Source: an uncultured Eubacteriales bacterium (GTDB lineage Bacteria > Bacillota > Clostridia > Oscillospirales > Oscillospiraceae). From it: a stretch of 37,557 bases of DNA. A program made the translations under genes and the position numbers. The DNA lies in NCBI GenBank assembly GCA_900313925.1, contig OMTF01000040.1, positions 1 to 37,557 of the forward strand. Reading direction: 5' to 3'. The notes under the pieces were generated by a model that had not been told where the DNA came from, did no database searches, and was given only the letters and a program-made list of their open reading frames with translations. Positions within the stretch are counted from its first letter, which is position 1. Each line of letters opens with the position of its first letter. Below, one piece after another: positions 25,313 through 34,042 of the stretch.

Positions 25313-27667
25313 CTATTCAAGATTATGCACCTTCTGATTTAGGAGAAAAACGGCAGTAGTTGCGGGGATTAATAAAGTTCCAGAAACTTTTTCTCCTGTC
25401 ATCATATTAGTAAGAATTTTCCTGAGCGGATAGAAATACGTTTTTTTAGAACGGTTTATCAAGATAACTGCGAGTTCTTCTTTCGCATGTCGAAGGATAA
25501 TGAGAACATCCTTACCGAAAAAGCCAAAAGAAGCAGAGCCTGTCCCTAGTGAAATATAGTTATGGCGTAGACTAGAGAGTTTTTTATAGTATTCAATCGG
25601 AGACTTCAATCCTGGCTTATAGTAACCGCGGTTAAATGGATCACGGCAACCGCTCATTCCTACTTCATCTCCGTAGTATATTGAGGGCATCCCTGGAAGG
25701 GAAAACTGTATGGCAGCGGCAATCTTTTCCAGATCGCTGGCTGTCTGCAGCTCAGTGGTAGTAAGAGTATAATGGGCTCTTTTCGAAATCGGCCATTGAT
25801 TCGTGTCCTCATTGATTGCTAAATTTGTGCGAAGTCTCTCAACATCATGACTACTCATTAAGTTCATAAGACAATTATACATTTCTGGTGGATAGTTATC
25901 TCTCTGACTCTCCAAAAAGCAGGAGAGTTGCTCAGCATCGATGTTATTATGAAGAAAACGAAGGATTTCTGCTCTTAGTGGATAATTCATAACCGAGTCA
26001 AGAGAAGTGCCAAGAGCATACTTCCGCTGTTTTCCATAGCTTACTTTCGTTACAGCATCTTCCCAAACTTCGCCAATTAGAGCCGCATCCGATTTTTCCG
26101 CTTTTGAAGATTTGCGGAACTCGAAAAGAATTTCATCTGGGATCTCATCTGCGACATCAATTCTCCAGCCGGAAGCTCCTCTCCGAAGCCAAAGTTTAAT
26201 AATGCTATTTTTGTCGTGAATAATATAATTTTGCCATGAAGCATTATTCTTATTTACCTCCGGGAGATCATAAAAACCCCACCAGGATTTATAAAGATTC
26301 GGAAACTCCTTAAATTTATACCAAGAAAAATATTGAGAATCTTTGCTTTGAAATGCGCCGACTGTGGGGTAGTGATGATAGCGGTTGAAGTAAATGCTAT
26401 CCGCTCCCGTATGGGAAAATACACCGTCTAATATTATATGAATACCTTGTGATTCAAACGCTTTGCAGAAATGCTGAAAGTCAGCGACCGTCCCTAATAT
26501 GGGGTCAACATTTTCATAATTGGCAGTATCGTATCTATGATTTGAAGAGGCCTCTACGATTGGATTCAAGTAGATAACATTAATACCTAAATCCTTAAAA
26601 TATTGAATGTTCTTCAGTATTCCTTCCAGAGTGCCTCCATAAAAGTCGTTTGGTACATAAACACTTTCTCCGTCGGAAGCTTTATACTTGATTTGCTCAT
26701 CAAGATTTTCGTGAAATTCAATTTTCTGCCCTAGAGTTTTATGATAGGAAATCCCAAAGCGAATCGTGTCCAAATTCATACGGCAAAAGCGATCCGGGAA
26801 AATCTGATAACACACTGCATTCTTCAACCAATCGGGAGTTATAAAGCCTTTTTGATAAACGGTGAGGCGAAACTCGGATGAAATATCAGTTGACAGTACT
26901 CCATGACTTCCGGACGCATCAGGTATAAGCCAAAGAAAACCTTTGCTCGTACTTAAACGAAAAGAGTACCAATAAGCCATGGGGCTGGTGCCGGTATTCC
27001 AAATTAAACTATAGCCGGTAGGCCCTTTTAACATGGGATAAAAGATTGGACTGCTGCTGTGATTACTGAGAACAAAGTCAACACTTGCAATCTCCTTCGA
27101 TAAAGTTGCAACGTGGAATTTAATATTCGTATCGGTCGCGACTGCTCCGCATGGGCTTCTATAAAAATCATCGTTAGATATATGTTGCGCAACTGGATTT
27201 GAAATTGTGTATTCCTTAAATATGGAAATTAACGCAGCGGTTCTAGGCTGTAGAACAGCAAGTAAATTTATATTAATATCGTAGGAAATATTGGAAAAGC
27301 AGCGGGTAACGATACGTACAGCATCATTAATTGGTAATAGCTCATCATCAAGAAGCGTACGAAACAGTTCAAATGGTGCAACTGGAGAATCAGACTTTAG
27401 GTATCCATATATTTTAGCAATTTCTTGCGAATTTTTTTTGCAGAGAAAGACAGCCAATTGAATATCGCAGGAGCATATAGCATATTCATAGGCTAATGAA
27501 AAATCAAAAGACGGAGGCAAATCAAAGCTCCATTTTCCATTTTCAAGACTTGCCTCACAGCTCATGCGATTAATATATGAAATAAGAAGTTTTGAGTCCG
27601 ATCTCCAGAATTCTCTGTAGCTTCCGCCAAAATAAATTGTAAATTTTGGATTTAGTTGACTAGACAT
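25313..27667 (-). CDS. GH13 alpha-glucan hydrolase (neopullulanase/maltogenic amylase-like) with extra N-terminal region
   Basis: The 784-residue protein lacks a signal peptide, so it probably works on intracellular glycogen or maltodextrins. Residues about 180-275 look like the CBM34-type beta-sandwich of neopullulanases. The catalytic barrel begins with AVCYQIFPDRF (about 284) and shows IILDGVFSHTG, GWRIDVADEIP (nucleophile D504), IGEVWEDA (acid/base E533) and NLMSSHDVERL (D608). The first 150 residues do not match a domain I recognise, although its opening (MSSQLNPKFTIYFGG) could be another sugar-binding fold. The gene overlaps the end of glgA by 16 bases and is the last gene of a glgB-glgA-amylase transcript, so a role in trimming or mobilising glycogen is likely. 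Confidence 0.88.
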   Translation of the reverse strand: MSSQLNPKFTIYFGGSYREFWRSDSKLLISYINRMSCEASLENGKWSFDLPPSFDFSLAYEYAICSCDIQLAVFLCKKNSQEIAKIYGYLKSDSPVAPFELFRTLLDDELLPINDAVRIVTRCFSNISYDININLLAVLQPRTAALISIFKEYTISNPVAQHISNDDFYRSPCGAVATDTNIKFHVATLSKEIASVDFVLSNHSSSPIFYPMLKGPTGYSLIWNTGTSPMAYWYSFRLSTSKGFLWLIPDASGSHGVLSTDISSEFRLTVYQKGFITPDWLKNAVCYQIFPDRFCRMNLDTIRFGISYHKTLGQKIEFHENLDEQIKYKASDGESVYVPNDFYGGTLEGILKNIQYFKDLGINVIYLNPIVEASSNHRYDTANYENVDPILGTVADFQHFCKAFESQGIHIILDGVFSHTGADSIYFNRYHHYPTVGAFQSKDSQYFSWYKFKEFPNLYKSWWGFYDLPEVNKNNASWQNYIIHDKNSIIKLWLRRGASGWRIDVADEIPDEILFEFRKSSKAEKSDAALIGEVWEDAVTKVSYGKQRKYALGTSLDSVMNYPLRAEILRFLHNNIDAEQLSCFLESQRDNYPPEMYNCLMNLMSSHDVERLRTNLAINEDTNQWPISKRAHYTLTTTELQTASDLEKIAAAIQFSLPGMPSIYYGDEVGMSGCRDPFNRGYYKPGLKSPIEYYKKLSSLRHNYISLGTGSASFGFFGKDVLIILRHAKEELAVILINRSKKTYFYPLRKILTNMMTGEKVSGTLLIPATTAVFLLNQKVHNLE

Positions 27668-29127
27668 AAATATTGTTCTAAATACTGCTCTGCGGTGTTT
27701 TCAAAACTGAAATCCGATGACATACATGCTTTCCGCAACCGGTTTAATAATTCCTTATCATTAAAGACATTTAGTGCTTTTATTACGGCATCTTTCATCT
27801 CATGAGCGTTGAAATTCGCAAAGGAAAATCCGTTGCCTGTTTGCTCATATTTATTGTAAGCCTGTACGGTATCTTTTAGACCTCCAGTTTCCCTTACAAC
27901 AGGTATAGTTCCGTACTTCATGGCGATCATCTGGCTGATTCCACAGGGCTCAAACCGAGATGGCATTAGCAAGAAATCGCTACCACTATAAATCATATGT
28001 GCAATTTTATCGTTATAACCTATATAAGAGCACACACGTCCTTTATATCGCTCCTCTGCATATCGGAGATATTCTTCATATTTTTCATCTCCAGTGCCCA
28101 ATATGACAAATTGGAGATTGTTGTATAAAACAAGCTCATCTAACATTCTTATAAGCAAATCCAACCCTTTTTGTTCAGTAAGTCTTGTAACCATGGAAAT
28201 AATTGGGATGTCTGGATTTTGCTCTAAGCCAAGACTAGTCTGAAGATAGGCTTTGCAAGTACCTTTTCCGCGTAAGCATTTCGGCGTGAAATGTTCGGGA
28301 ATGTCTGGATCAGTTTCCGGATTATAAAGATTGTAATCAATGCCGTTCAATATGCCACATAGATCTGCAGACCGAAATTGAAGAATGCCTTCGAGGCCTT
28401 CTCCATAGTAGGAATTTTGAATTTCACAGGCATAAGCTGGGCTTACCGTATTTATTTTATCCGCGAAAACACAGCCGCCTTTCAGAAAGTTTGCGCATCC
28501 GCCCGCTTCTAGATATTCCGGCGTATAAAATCGACTCTCTATGCCTAGCAGATCTTGCAGGAAATCAAAACCACATTTTCCTTGGTACATAATATTGTGT
28601 ATGGTCAGCAGAAATTTCCGTTTTTCCTGCATCCCACCTACGTACTGTGTTTTAGCAAGGAACGGGATAAGGGCTGTCTGCCAGTCATTGCAATGAATAA
28701 TATCGGGAGAAAAATCAATATTTGGGAGGCAGTCCAATACTACACGCTGGAAAAATGAGTACTGTTCTACCTCCGCGTTTCCACCTCGATATATGCTGTC
28801 TCCGAAGTAATAATTACTGTCAATCAAATAATATGTAATGCCGTTAAGAACAAGTTTCTCTACGCCTGCATACTGTCTTCTCCAACCTAAAGAAACATAA
28901 AAGTAAAACAAGTGTTCAACTTCAGGCTCGTATTTTTCCTTTATCAAATGATGATAGGGCAGTATAATCCTGGCATCAACTCCTAATTTTTGCAAATACA
29001 TTGGGAGTGCTCCAACGACGTCTGCTAATCCGCCGGTTTTAATTAGCGGCACACATTCCGCGCTCGCAATCAAAACCTTAAGACCGTTTGCGCGATTGCT
29101 TATTTCCTGCTTTTTCACGTCATTCAT
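27652..29127 (-). CDS. glgA: Glycogen synthase GlgA
   Basis: GlgA (GT5) adds glucose from ADP-glucose to the non-reducing ends of glycogen. The N-terminal KVLIASAECVPLIKTGGLAD is diagnostic (Lys and Gly-Gly bind ADP-glucose), and the C-terminal half has SRFEPCGISQMIAMKYGTIP and VRETGGLKDTV. The start is uncertain. ATG 29127 gives 491 residues but lacks a ribosome site. A near-perfect AAAGGAGG lies at 29176-29169, where the next codon at proper distance is CTG 29163, with TTG 29148 farther away; the frame is open to a TTG at 29193. The upstream glgB gene ends 80 bases away. Confidence 0.93.
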   Translation of the reverse strand: MNDVKKQEISNRANGLKVLIASAECVPLIKTGGLADVVGALPMYLQKLGVDARIILPYHHLIKEKYEPEVEHLFYFYVSLGWRRQYAGVEKLVLNGITYYLIDSNYYFGDSIYRGGNAEVEQYSFFQRVVLDCLPNIDFSPDIIHCNDWQTALIPFLAKTQYVGGMQEKRKFLLTIHNIMYQGKCGFDFLQDLLGIESRFYTPEYLEAGGCANFLKGGCVFADKINTVSPAYACEIQNSYYGEGLEGILQFRSADLCGILNGIDYNLYNPETDPDIPEHFTPKCLRGKGTCKAYLQTSLGLEQNPDIPIISMVTRLTEQKGLDLLIRMLDELVLYNNLQFVILGTGDEKYEEYLRYAEERYKGRVCSYIGYNDKIAHMIYSGSDFLLMPSRFEPCGISQMIAMKYGTIPVVRETGGLKDTVQAYNKYEQTGNGFSFANFNAHEMKDAVIKALNVFNDKELLNRLRKACMSSDFSFENTAEQYLEQYLCLVN

Positions 29128-29273
29128 ATGCAATATTGACTGCGGCAATGAAAAGTCCAGCAGCCTAACCTCCTTTGAAGTAATGCAATCCAATGGACTG
29201 TGTGCCGTGCATGATAATAATTTTACTAAATTCTGGAATAATGAAACAGATTTCCTAATGATTGTTTTTCAAT

Positions 29274-31253
29274 CTACCCAATGTCCCTTTCTGCATTTCC
29301 CATATCAGATATACCTTTAGCTGAATAGTTTTTAAGAGCTCTCCTCTGCATTGGAATGAAATGAAAATAAATACAGGAGAGTCCAGGAAGTTTAATTCTG
29401 GCGGAGTAGTTCATGTCGAGGAACGGTTCGCAATCAGTTAGAACAGGTTCCAGATTTCCTTTACCATTTCCTCCATACTTTTTATCATTGCTCGTAAGGA
29501 CCTCGGTAAGTTTACCATAGACTGGAAGAGCAATTTGAAAATCTTCATAGTCCACGGGGGTAAAATTGCAAGCACATACGATATAATCCCATTGGTTTCC
29601 ATCTTTTGCTAAACGGAGAAATGCTATGCAAGATCTCTCATTATCATCAACATTTAACCACTTGAAACCTTCCCATGAATTATCAATTTCGTACATTGGA
29701 GGATGATTACAATAAAAGGAATTAAGATCTTTATAATACAATTGCATCTGTTTGTGCCTGGGATAATCCATAAGCAACCAATCTAAGTGTTTCTGATAAT
29801 CCCATTCGATGAATTGAGCAAATTCTGATCCCATAAAGATTAGCTTTTTTCCGGGGTGCGCGAACACAAAGCCATAGAGTGTACGAAGGGAGGAAAACTT
29901 TACATCATATTCACCCCACATTTTGTTAATCATGGAGGACTTTCCGTGCACAACTTCATCGTGTGAAAATGCCAGAATAAAATTTTCCGAAAAAGCGTAC
30001 ATCATTGAAAATGTAAGTTTATCATGGCATTTAGATCGAAAGTATGGATCTACTGACATGTAATCCAACGTATCATGCATAAAGCCCATATCCCATTTGA
30101 AAGTAAATCCGAGTCCCCCTACTGAGGGTGGATAGGTAACCATTGGAAAGGCGGTAGATTCTTCGGCTACAGTAAAGGCCCATGGATATGCTGTGAGCAC
30201 CGTTGAATTAAATTTCTGCAAAAAAGACACAGCGGCATAATTTATATTATTTCCATCTTTATTGGGAGTCCATTCGCCTGGTTTTCGCCCATAGTCCAGA
30301 TAAAGCATTGACGAAACTGCATCAACGCGGACACCGTCGACGTGATAAACCTCAAAGAGCTGACAAGCTGATGAAATTAGAAAACTTTGGACTTCCGGTA
30401 ATGAGTAATCAAAAATAAGCGTTCCCCATTCTGGATGCTCAGCCATACGCTTTTCTTTGCATTCATAAAGCGGGGTACCATCAAAGTTTGCAAGAGCATA
30501 GCCATCCTTTGGAAAGTGGGCAGGTACCCAGTCAAGAATTACACCGATATTTTCTCTATGAAGCGTATCAATTAGATACTTAAAATCGTCCGGGGTGCCA
30601 TAGCGTGAAGTAACAGCAAAATAACCAGTCGTCTGATATCCCCATGATCCTTCATAAGGAAACTCATTGAGAGGTAAAAATTCAACATGGGTAAACCCCA
30701 TCCGATGACAATAGTTAGCTAAGGGAAGAGCAATTGAACGATATATTTCAGATTTATTCGAAGATATATTTTGCCAGGAACCGATATGCACTTCATAAAT
30801 GGACATGGGAGAAGCTAATACATTAACATTGGAACGCGCTTTAAGATAATTATTATCTGACCAAAAGTAATCCTTTTCAATATACACTTTTGATGCATGT
30901 TCGGGCTCGCATTCAGCGGAAGCGGCAAAAGGGTCAGCTTTTAAATGCAGACTCCCATCTTGAGCTGTGATTGAATATTTATATAAGTCGCCATATTGTA
31001 AATTGGGAATAAAAGTACACCAGAAGCCGCCTTCTATCGCAGTCATGGGGTTTGCTTCAGAAGACCAATGGTTAAAACTTCCGACCACAGATACGGATTT
31101 TGCGTGCGGTGCCCACGTTAGAAAGAGAAACATGCCAATATCGCTGATATAATGACAGCCTAAAGTTTGCCAAGCCTTGCTGGCATTACCAGTATTAAAA
31201 AGATATAGATCAGATTTATTAATGTATTTAGATATGAAATCTTCCTGAACCAT
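29274..31253 (-). CDS. glgB: 1,4-alpha-glucan branching enzyme GlgB
   Basis: GlgB introduces alpha-1,6 branches in glycogen. At 659 residues it carries an N-terminal CBM48-like domain (FLTWAPHAKSVSVVGSFNHW) and a GH13 barrel with VHIGSW, HVEFLPLNEFPYEGSWGYQT and TGYFAVTSRYGTP. The catalytic triad is visible in YHVDGVRVDAVSSMLYLDY (nucleophile, about residue 311), TVAEESTAFP (acid/base) and FILAFSHDEVVHGK. ATG 31253 has GGGGG four to five bases upstream, preferred over a TTG 30 bases earlier. No ADP-glucose pyrophosphorylase or phosphorylase gene is in the window. Confidence 0.94.
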   Translation of the reverse strand: MVQEDFISKYINKSDLYLFNTGNASKAWQTLGCHYISDIGMFLFLTWAPHAKSVSVVGSFNHWSSEANPMTAIEGGFWCTFIPNLQYGDLYKYSITAQDGSLHLKADPFAASAECEPEHASKVYIEKDYFWSDNNYLKARSNVNVLASPMSIYEVHIGSWQNISSNKSEIYRSIALPLANYCHRMGFTHVEFLPLNEFPYEGSWGYQTTGYFAVTSRYGTPDDFKYLIDTLHRENIGVILDWVPAHFPKDGYALANFDGTPLYECKEKRMAEHPEWGTLIFDYSLPEVQSFLISSACQLFEVYHVDGVRVDAVSSMLYLDYGRKPGEWTPNKDGNNINYAAVSFLQKFNSTVLTAYPWAFTVAEESTAFPMVTYPPSVGGLGFTFKWDMGFMHDTLDYMSVDPYFRSKCHDKLTFSMMYAFSENFILAFSHDEVVHGKSSMINKMWGEYDVKFSSLRTLYGFVFAHPGKKLIFMGSEFAQFIEWDYQKHLDWLLMDYPRHKQMQLYYKDLNSFYCNHPPMYEIDNSWEGFKWLNVDDNERSCIAFLRLAKDGNQWDYIVCACNFTPVDYEDFQIALPVYGKLTEVLTSNDKKYGGNGKGNLEPVLTDCEPFLDMNYSARIKLPGLSCIYFHFIPMQRRALKNYSAKGISDMGNAERDIG

Positions 31254-31519
31254 AGGTCCCCCAAAAGTCAGATAAGTTCCCAAATATGAACTAGAGCAGA
31301 TGAATGTAAAAAAAGCTGATAAAAAAACTTCTTTATATTATTTTACTAATTATGTTTATGAATTTCAATTCACCTGAGTGAGAATGGCAAATTATGAAAT
31401 TAGCATGCGTAAATAAAAAGAGTTGAATATACAGGAAGTACGTTATAGGACAGAAATATAAAAATTAAAAATTCGGTGGCATTAATGCGAATGCTGTTTT
31501 GTTAGGGGGGGGGTAGTTT
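31254..31519. other. Intergenic region between divergent glgB and deoC
   Basis: This region holds no gene. It contains a G9 homopolymer at 31505-31513, a small palindrome GCATTAATGC, and AT-rich DNA that may hold the glgB promoter on the minus strand, although I see no clear hexamer pair for it. Confidence 0.5.
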
Positions 31520-31548
31520 TTGACAAATAAATACCCCTAAGATATACT
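31520..31548 (+). promoter_or_regulatory. Promoter of deoC
   Basis: TTGACA (31520-31525) and TATACT (31543-31548) are separated by 17 bases, about 65 bases before the deoC start. It is a near-consensus sigma-A promoter immediately behind a G9 tract. Confidence 0.75.
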
Positions 31549-31612
31549 TCAATAAAAAAGAAACAATGGTAAATGTGCGGTGTACCGTATAGGAAAGGAT
31601 ATATTATAATCG

Positions 31613-32485
31613 ATGGATATAGAACAAATTTTTTCAAAATGTGATCATACTCTCTTAAGGCAGGACAGCACGGCATCTCAAATTCGGGATTTGTGTGATC
31701 AGGCTATAGCTAATAATTGCGCATCCGTATGCATACCTCCTTGCCATGTGGCAGGAGCAAAAAGATATGTTGGAGACAATATAAGTATATGTACCGTAAT
31801 CGGGTTTCCGAATGGATATGCAACGACAGCAGTAAAAGCCTATGAAGCTGCTGATGCGATAAAAAACGGTGCAGACGAGATTGACATGGTTGTAAACATT
31901 TCTATGGTAAAAGACAACTGCTGGAATGATGTACGTCAAGATATACGGGAAGTTCGGGCAGCATGCAAAGATAAAGTTCTGAAAGTTATTATTGAGTGCT
32001 GCTTATTGACAGAAGATGAAAAAATCAAACTTTGCGGAATTGTCGCGGAATGCAATGCAGATTTTATTAAGACTTCAACTGGGTTTTCCACTGGCGGTGC
32101 GACAATAGAAGATGTAAAATTATTGAGAAAATATTCACCGCCTCAAGTTAAGGTGAAAGCCGCTGGGGGCATTCATACAATAAGGGAAGCAGAAGCTCTA
32201 ATTGAGGCTGGCGCTGATAGAATTGGCTCAAGTCATCTTCTGGATGACATGCTTAATACTAAAAATACTTTACGGTGTTGTGACTTAAATCAAGACCTCA
32301 AAGAAACGGATGTAGCACAGCATTTGGCTGCAGATTCTTCAATTAGAGCAGGTCTGCAAGATAATGATGAATTTGAGGAGAAAAATGGTAAAGACGTGAA
32401 TATTGCGCAGAACATTGATGATGGTTCCGTCGACAAGGCTGATAATCAAGATGCCGAGACCCATTCCGATTTAGAATCTCAATAA
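31613..32485 (+). CDS. deoC: Deoxyribose-phosphate aldolase with an acidic C-terminal tail
   Basis: DeoC cleaves 2-deoxyribose-5-phosphate to glyceraldehyde-3-phosphate and acetaldehyde, in deoxynucleoside catabolism. The barrel covers residues 1-214 with CDHTLL, GFPNGY, GADEIDMVVNI (D91), the Schiff-base lysine in FIKTSTGFSTGGAT (K153), the second lysine in VKVKAAGGI (K182) and GADRIGSSHLL. Family members end near 215-225 residues, but this one continues to 290 with a tail rich in Asp, Glu, Asn and Gln (NDEFEEKNGKDVNIAQ, DGSVDKADNQDAETHS) that has no recognised fold. The frame is continuous and the tail is not a shadow of another gene. An AGGAAAGGA site lies about 12 bases before ATG. Confidence 0.93.
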   Translation: MDIEQIFSKCDHTLLRQDSTASQIRDLCDQAIANNCASVCIPPCHVAGAKRYVGDNISICTVIGFPNGYATTAVKAYEAADAIKNGADEIDMVVNISMVKDNCWNDVRQDIREVRAACKDKVLKVIIECCLLTEDEKIKLCGIVAECNADFIKTSTGFSTGGATIEDVKLLRKYSPPQVKVKAAGGIHTIREAEALIEAGADRIGSSHLLDDMLNTKNTLRCCDLNQDLKETDVAQHLAADSSIRAGLQDNDEFEEKNGKDVNIAQNIDDGSVDKADNQDAETHSDLESQ

Positions 32486-32510
32486 TCAGCGAAAATAGCA
32501 ACATTAGGTA

Positions 32511-32539
32511 TTGACATAGAATTTTACTTTTGTTATAGT
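32511..32539 (+). promoter_or_regulatory. Promoter of infC-rpmI-rplT
   Basis: TTGACA (32511-32516) and TATAGT (32534-32539) are 17 bases apart, about 25 bases after deoC. Transcription should start near 32546, leaving a 130-base leader before infC. Confidence 0.75.
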
Positions 32540-32545
32540 ATCAAG

Positions 32546-32677
32546 GCAAATAAAGCAGGATATCCTCGTCCTCACCCAGCGATTTAAGTTGTTGTGGTCA
32601 ACATTTGTAGCGTAAGGCTTCTATGTGTGAACGCGGATATTTTGTATTCGCGTTCTTTTTTTTGGAGGTGTTCGAAC
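32546..32677 (+). promoter_or_regulatory. infC leader (L20-type attenuation leader candidate)
   Basis: A 130-base untranslated leader precedes infC. It contains CCTCACCCAGC and TTGTTGTGGTCAACA segments that recur, as I recall, in clostridial infC leaders, then a terminator and the infC ribosome binding site. In Bacillus the infC-rpmI-rplT leader is controlled by L20-dependent attenuation. The same logic is inferred here, not shown. Confidence 0.55.
32629..32663 (+). terminator. Attenuator terminator in the infC leader
   Basis: GAACGCGGATA (32629-32639) pairs with TATTCGCGTTC (32645-32655), with one G-T pair and a five-base loop, followed by eight T. It is a strong intrinsic terminator placed directly before the GGAGGTG ribosome site of infC, so it can control transcription of the whole operon. 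Confidence 0.9.
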
Positions 32678-33268
32678 ATCGCAAACACAGAGCTTTTTAT
32701 AAATGAGGCAATCAGAGACAGTCAAGTCCGCCTCATTGGACTTCAGGGAGAACAGCTCGGAATAATGTCCAGCCGGGAAGCCTTGAATATTGCCTATGAT
32801 GCTGGATACGATTTGGTTAAGATATCACCTAATGCCAAGCCGCCTGTTTGCAAGATAATGGATTATGGAAAATACCGCTTCGAACAAGGCAAACGGGCAA
32901 AGGAGGCAAAGAAAAATCAACGTGTAATGGATGTCAAAGAAATAAGAATGTCTCCTAGTATTGGCGAAAATGACATCAATACAAAATTAAAGAATGCAAA
33001 AAAATTTTTATCCGAAGGGGATCGTGTCAAAGTGACGGTTCGCTTTCGGGGGCGTGAGATGGCCCATACAGAGTTGGGAAAGGCATTATTGGATAAGTTT
33101 GCCGAAAGATGCCAAGACGTTGGAAACCTTGACAAAGCCCCTAAACTTGAAGGAAGAAACATGTCTATGTTCATTTCACCGAAATCACAAGCAGCGATAA
33201 AGAAAAGCGAGAAGGCCCAAAAAAAGCTTGAGCCGCACACTGCTGATGATAAAGAAGCAAAAGATTAA
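32678..33268 (+). CDS. infC: Translation initiation factor IF-3 (ATC start)
   Basis: IF-3 keeps ribosomal subunits apart and checks start codons. The protein begins IANTELFINEAIRDSQVRLI and contains LGIMSSREALNIAYDAGYDL, APPVCKIMDYGKYRFEQ-like sequence (PPVCKIMDYGKYRFEQ) and VKVTVRFRGREMAH. The family N-terminus falls at an ATC codon (32678), seven bases after GGAGGTG, with no ATG, GTG or TTG nearby. infC is well known for non-standard starts that let IF-3 repress its own translation. The 196-residue form has a Lys-rich tail (KKSEKAQKKLE) beyond the usual end near 175. Confidence 0.93.
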   Translation: MANTELFINEAIRDSQVRLIGLQGEQLGIMSSREALNIAYDAGYDLVKISPNAKPPVCKIMDYGKYRFEQGKRAKEAKKNQRVMDVKEIRMSPSIGENDINTKLKNAKKFLSEGDRVKVTVRFRGREMAHTELGKALLDKFAERCQDVGNLDKAPKLEGRNMSMFISPKSQAAIKKSEKAQKKLEPHTADDKEAKD

Positions 33269-33338
33269 GAATAAGGATTTCCTGCAGAGTCTACAAACTA
33301 TTGCGGTTTACTCTACAGAGTAAAAGGAGAGATTAGCC

Positions 33339-33536
33339 ATGCCAAAATTGAAATCCCATAGTGGAGCAAAAAAAAGATTTAACCTTACTAAAAATGGAAA
33401 AGTCAAACGCGCACATGCGTTTAAAAGCCATATCCTGACGAAAAAGGACACAAAACGGTGCAGAAGACTTCGTTCCAGTACTTATGCGGATGATACGAAT
33501 GTCAGCGCAATAAAGAAAATGATTCCTTATAAATAA
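33339..33536 (+). CDS. rpmI: 50S ribosomal protein L35
   Basis: This 65-residue basic protein opens [20 protein letters not shown] and ends with the family's [18 protein letters not shown] precedes the ATG. It lies between infC and rplT, the conserved order. Confidence 0.97.
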   Translation: MPKLKSHSGAKKRFNLTKNGKVKRAHAFKSHILTKKDTKRCRRLRSSTYADDTNVSAIKKMIPYK

Positions 33537-33561
33537 GTCTGAAAGTTAGGAGGCTAAAATT

Positions 33562-33918
33562 ATGGCTAGAGTAAAAGGCGCAATGATGACGCGCAAACAT
33601 AGAAATAAAGTTATTGGTCTTGCAAAAGGCTATTGGGGAAACAAATCTAAGCATTATAAAATGGCAAACCAGCAATTAATGAAGTCTGGCAGATATGCGT
33701 ACATAGGAAGAAAACAGCGCAAGCGGGACTTTAGAAAATTATGGATTACTAGAATTTCTGCTGGCTGCAAAATGAATGGCATGAATTACTCAACGTTTAT
33801 ACATGGTTTGAAAACTCTTAATATTGACCTAAATCGCAAAGTCCTGTCAGAAATGGCAATTCATGACCCCGAAGCATTTGCTTCACTTTGCGAAAGAGTT
33901 AAAAAAGGTATTGCATGA
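33562..33918 (+). CDS. rplT: 50S ribosomal protein L20
   Basis: The 118-residue protein has the classic ARVKGAMMTRKHRNKVIGLA and KGYWGNKSKHYKMANQQLMK-type N-terminal arm, and FRKLWITRISAGCKMNGMNY in the globular part. In Firmicutes L20 also acts as the repressor of this operon. AGGAGG precedes the ATG. Length is normal. Confidence 0.97.
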   Translation: MARVKGAMMTRKHRNKVIGLAKGYWGNKSKHYKMANQQLMKSGRYAYIGRKQRKRDFRKLWITRISAGCKMNGMNYSTFIHGLKTLNIDLNRKVLSEMAIHDPEAFASLCERVKKGIA

Positions 33919-34000
33919 TTATAAATTAAAGTTGTATCTTAATTCATATCGTTAATGCATTACTTAAGTTATTTTTCCGATACATATCTTGAAAAGACTA

Positions 34001-34036
34001 AAATGAGCTGCGCCTTGACGGAGGTACGGCTCATTT
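34001..34036 (+). terminator. Terminator after rplT
   Basis: AAATGAGC (34001-34008) pairs with GCTCATTT (34029-34036), with further weak pairing inside the loop, followed by CTTATC. The second intron remnant starts six bases later. Confidence 0.7.
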
Positions 34037-34042
34037 CTTATC

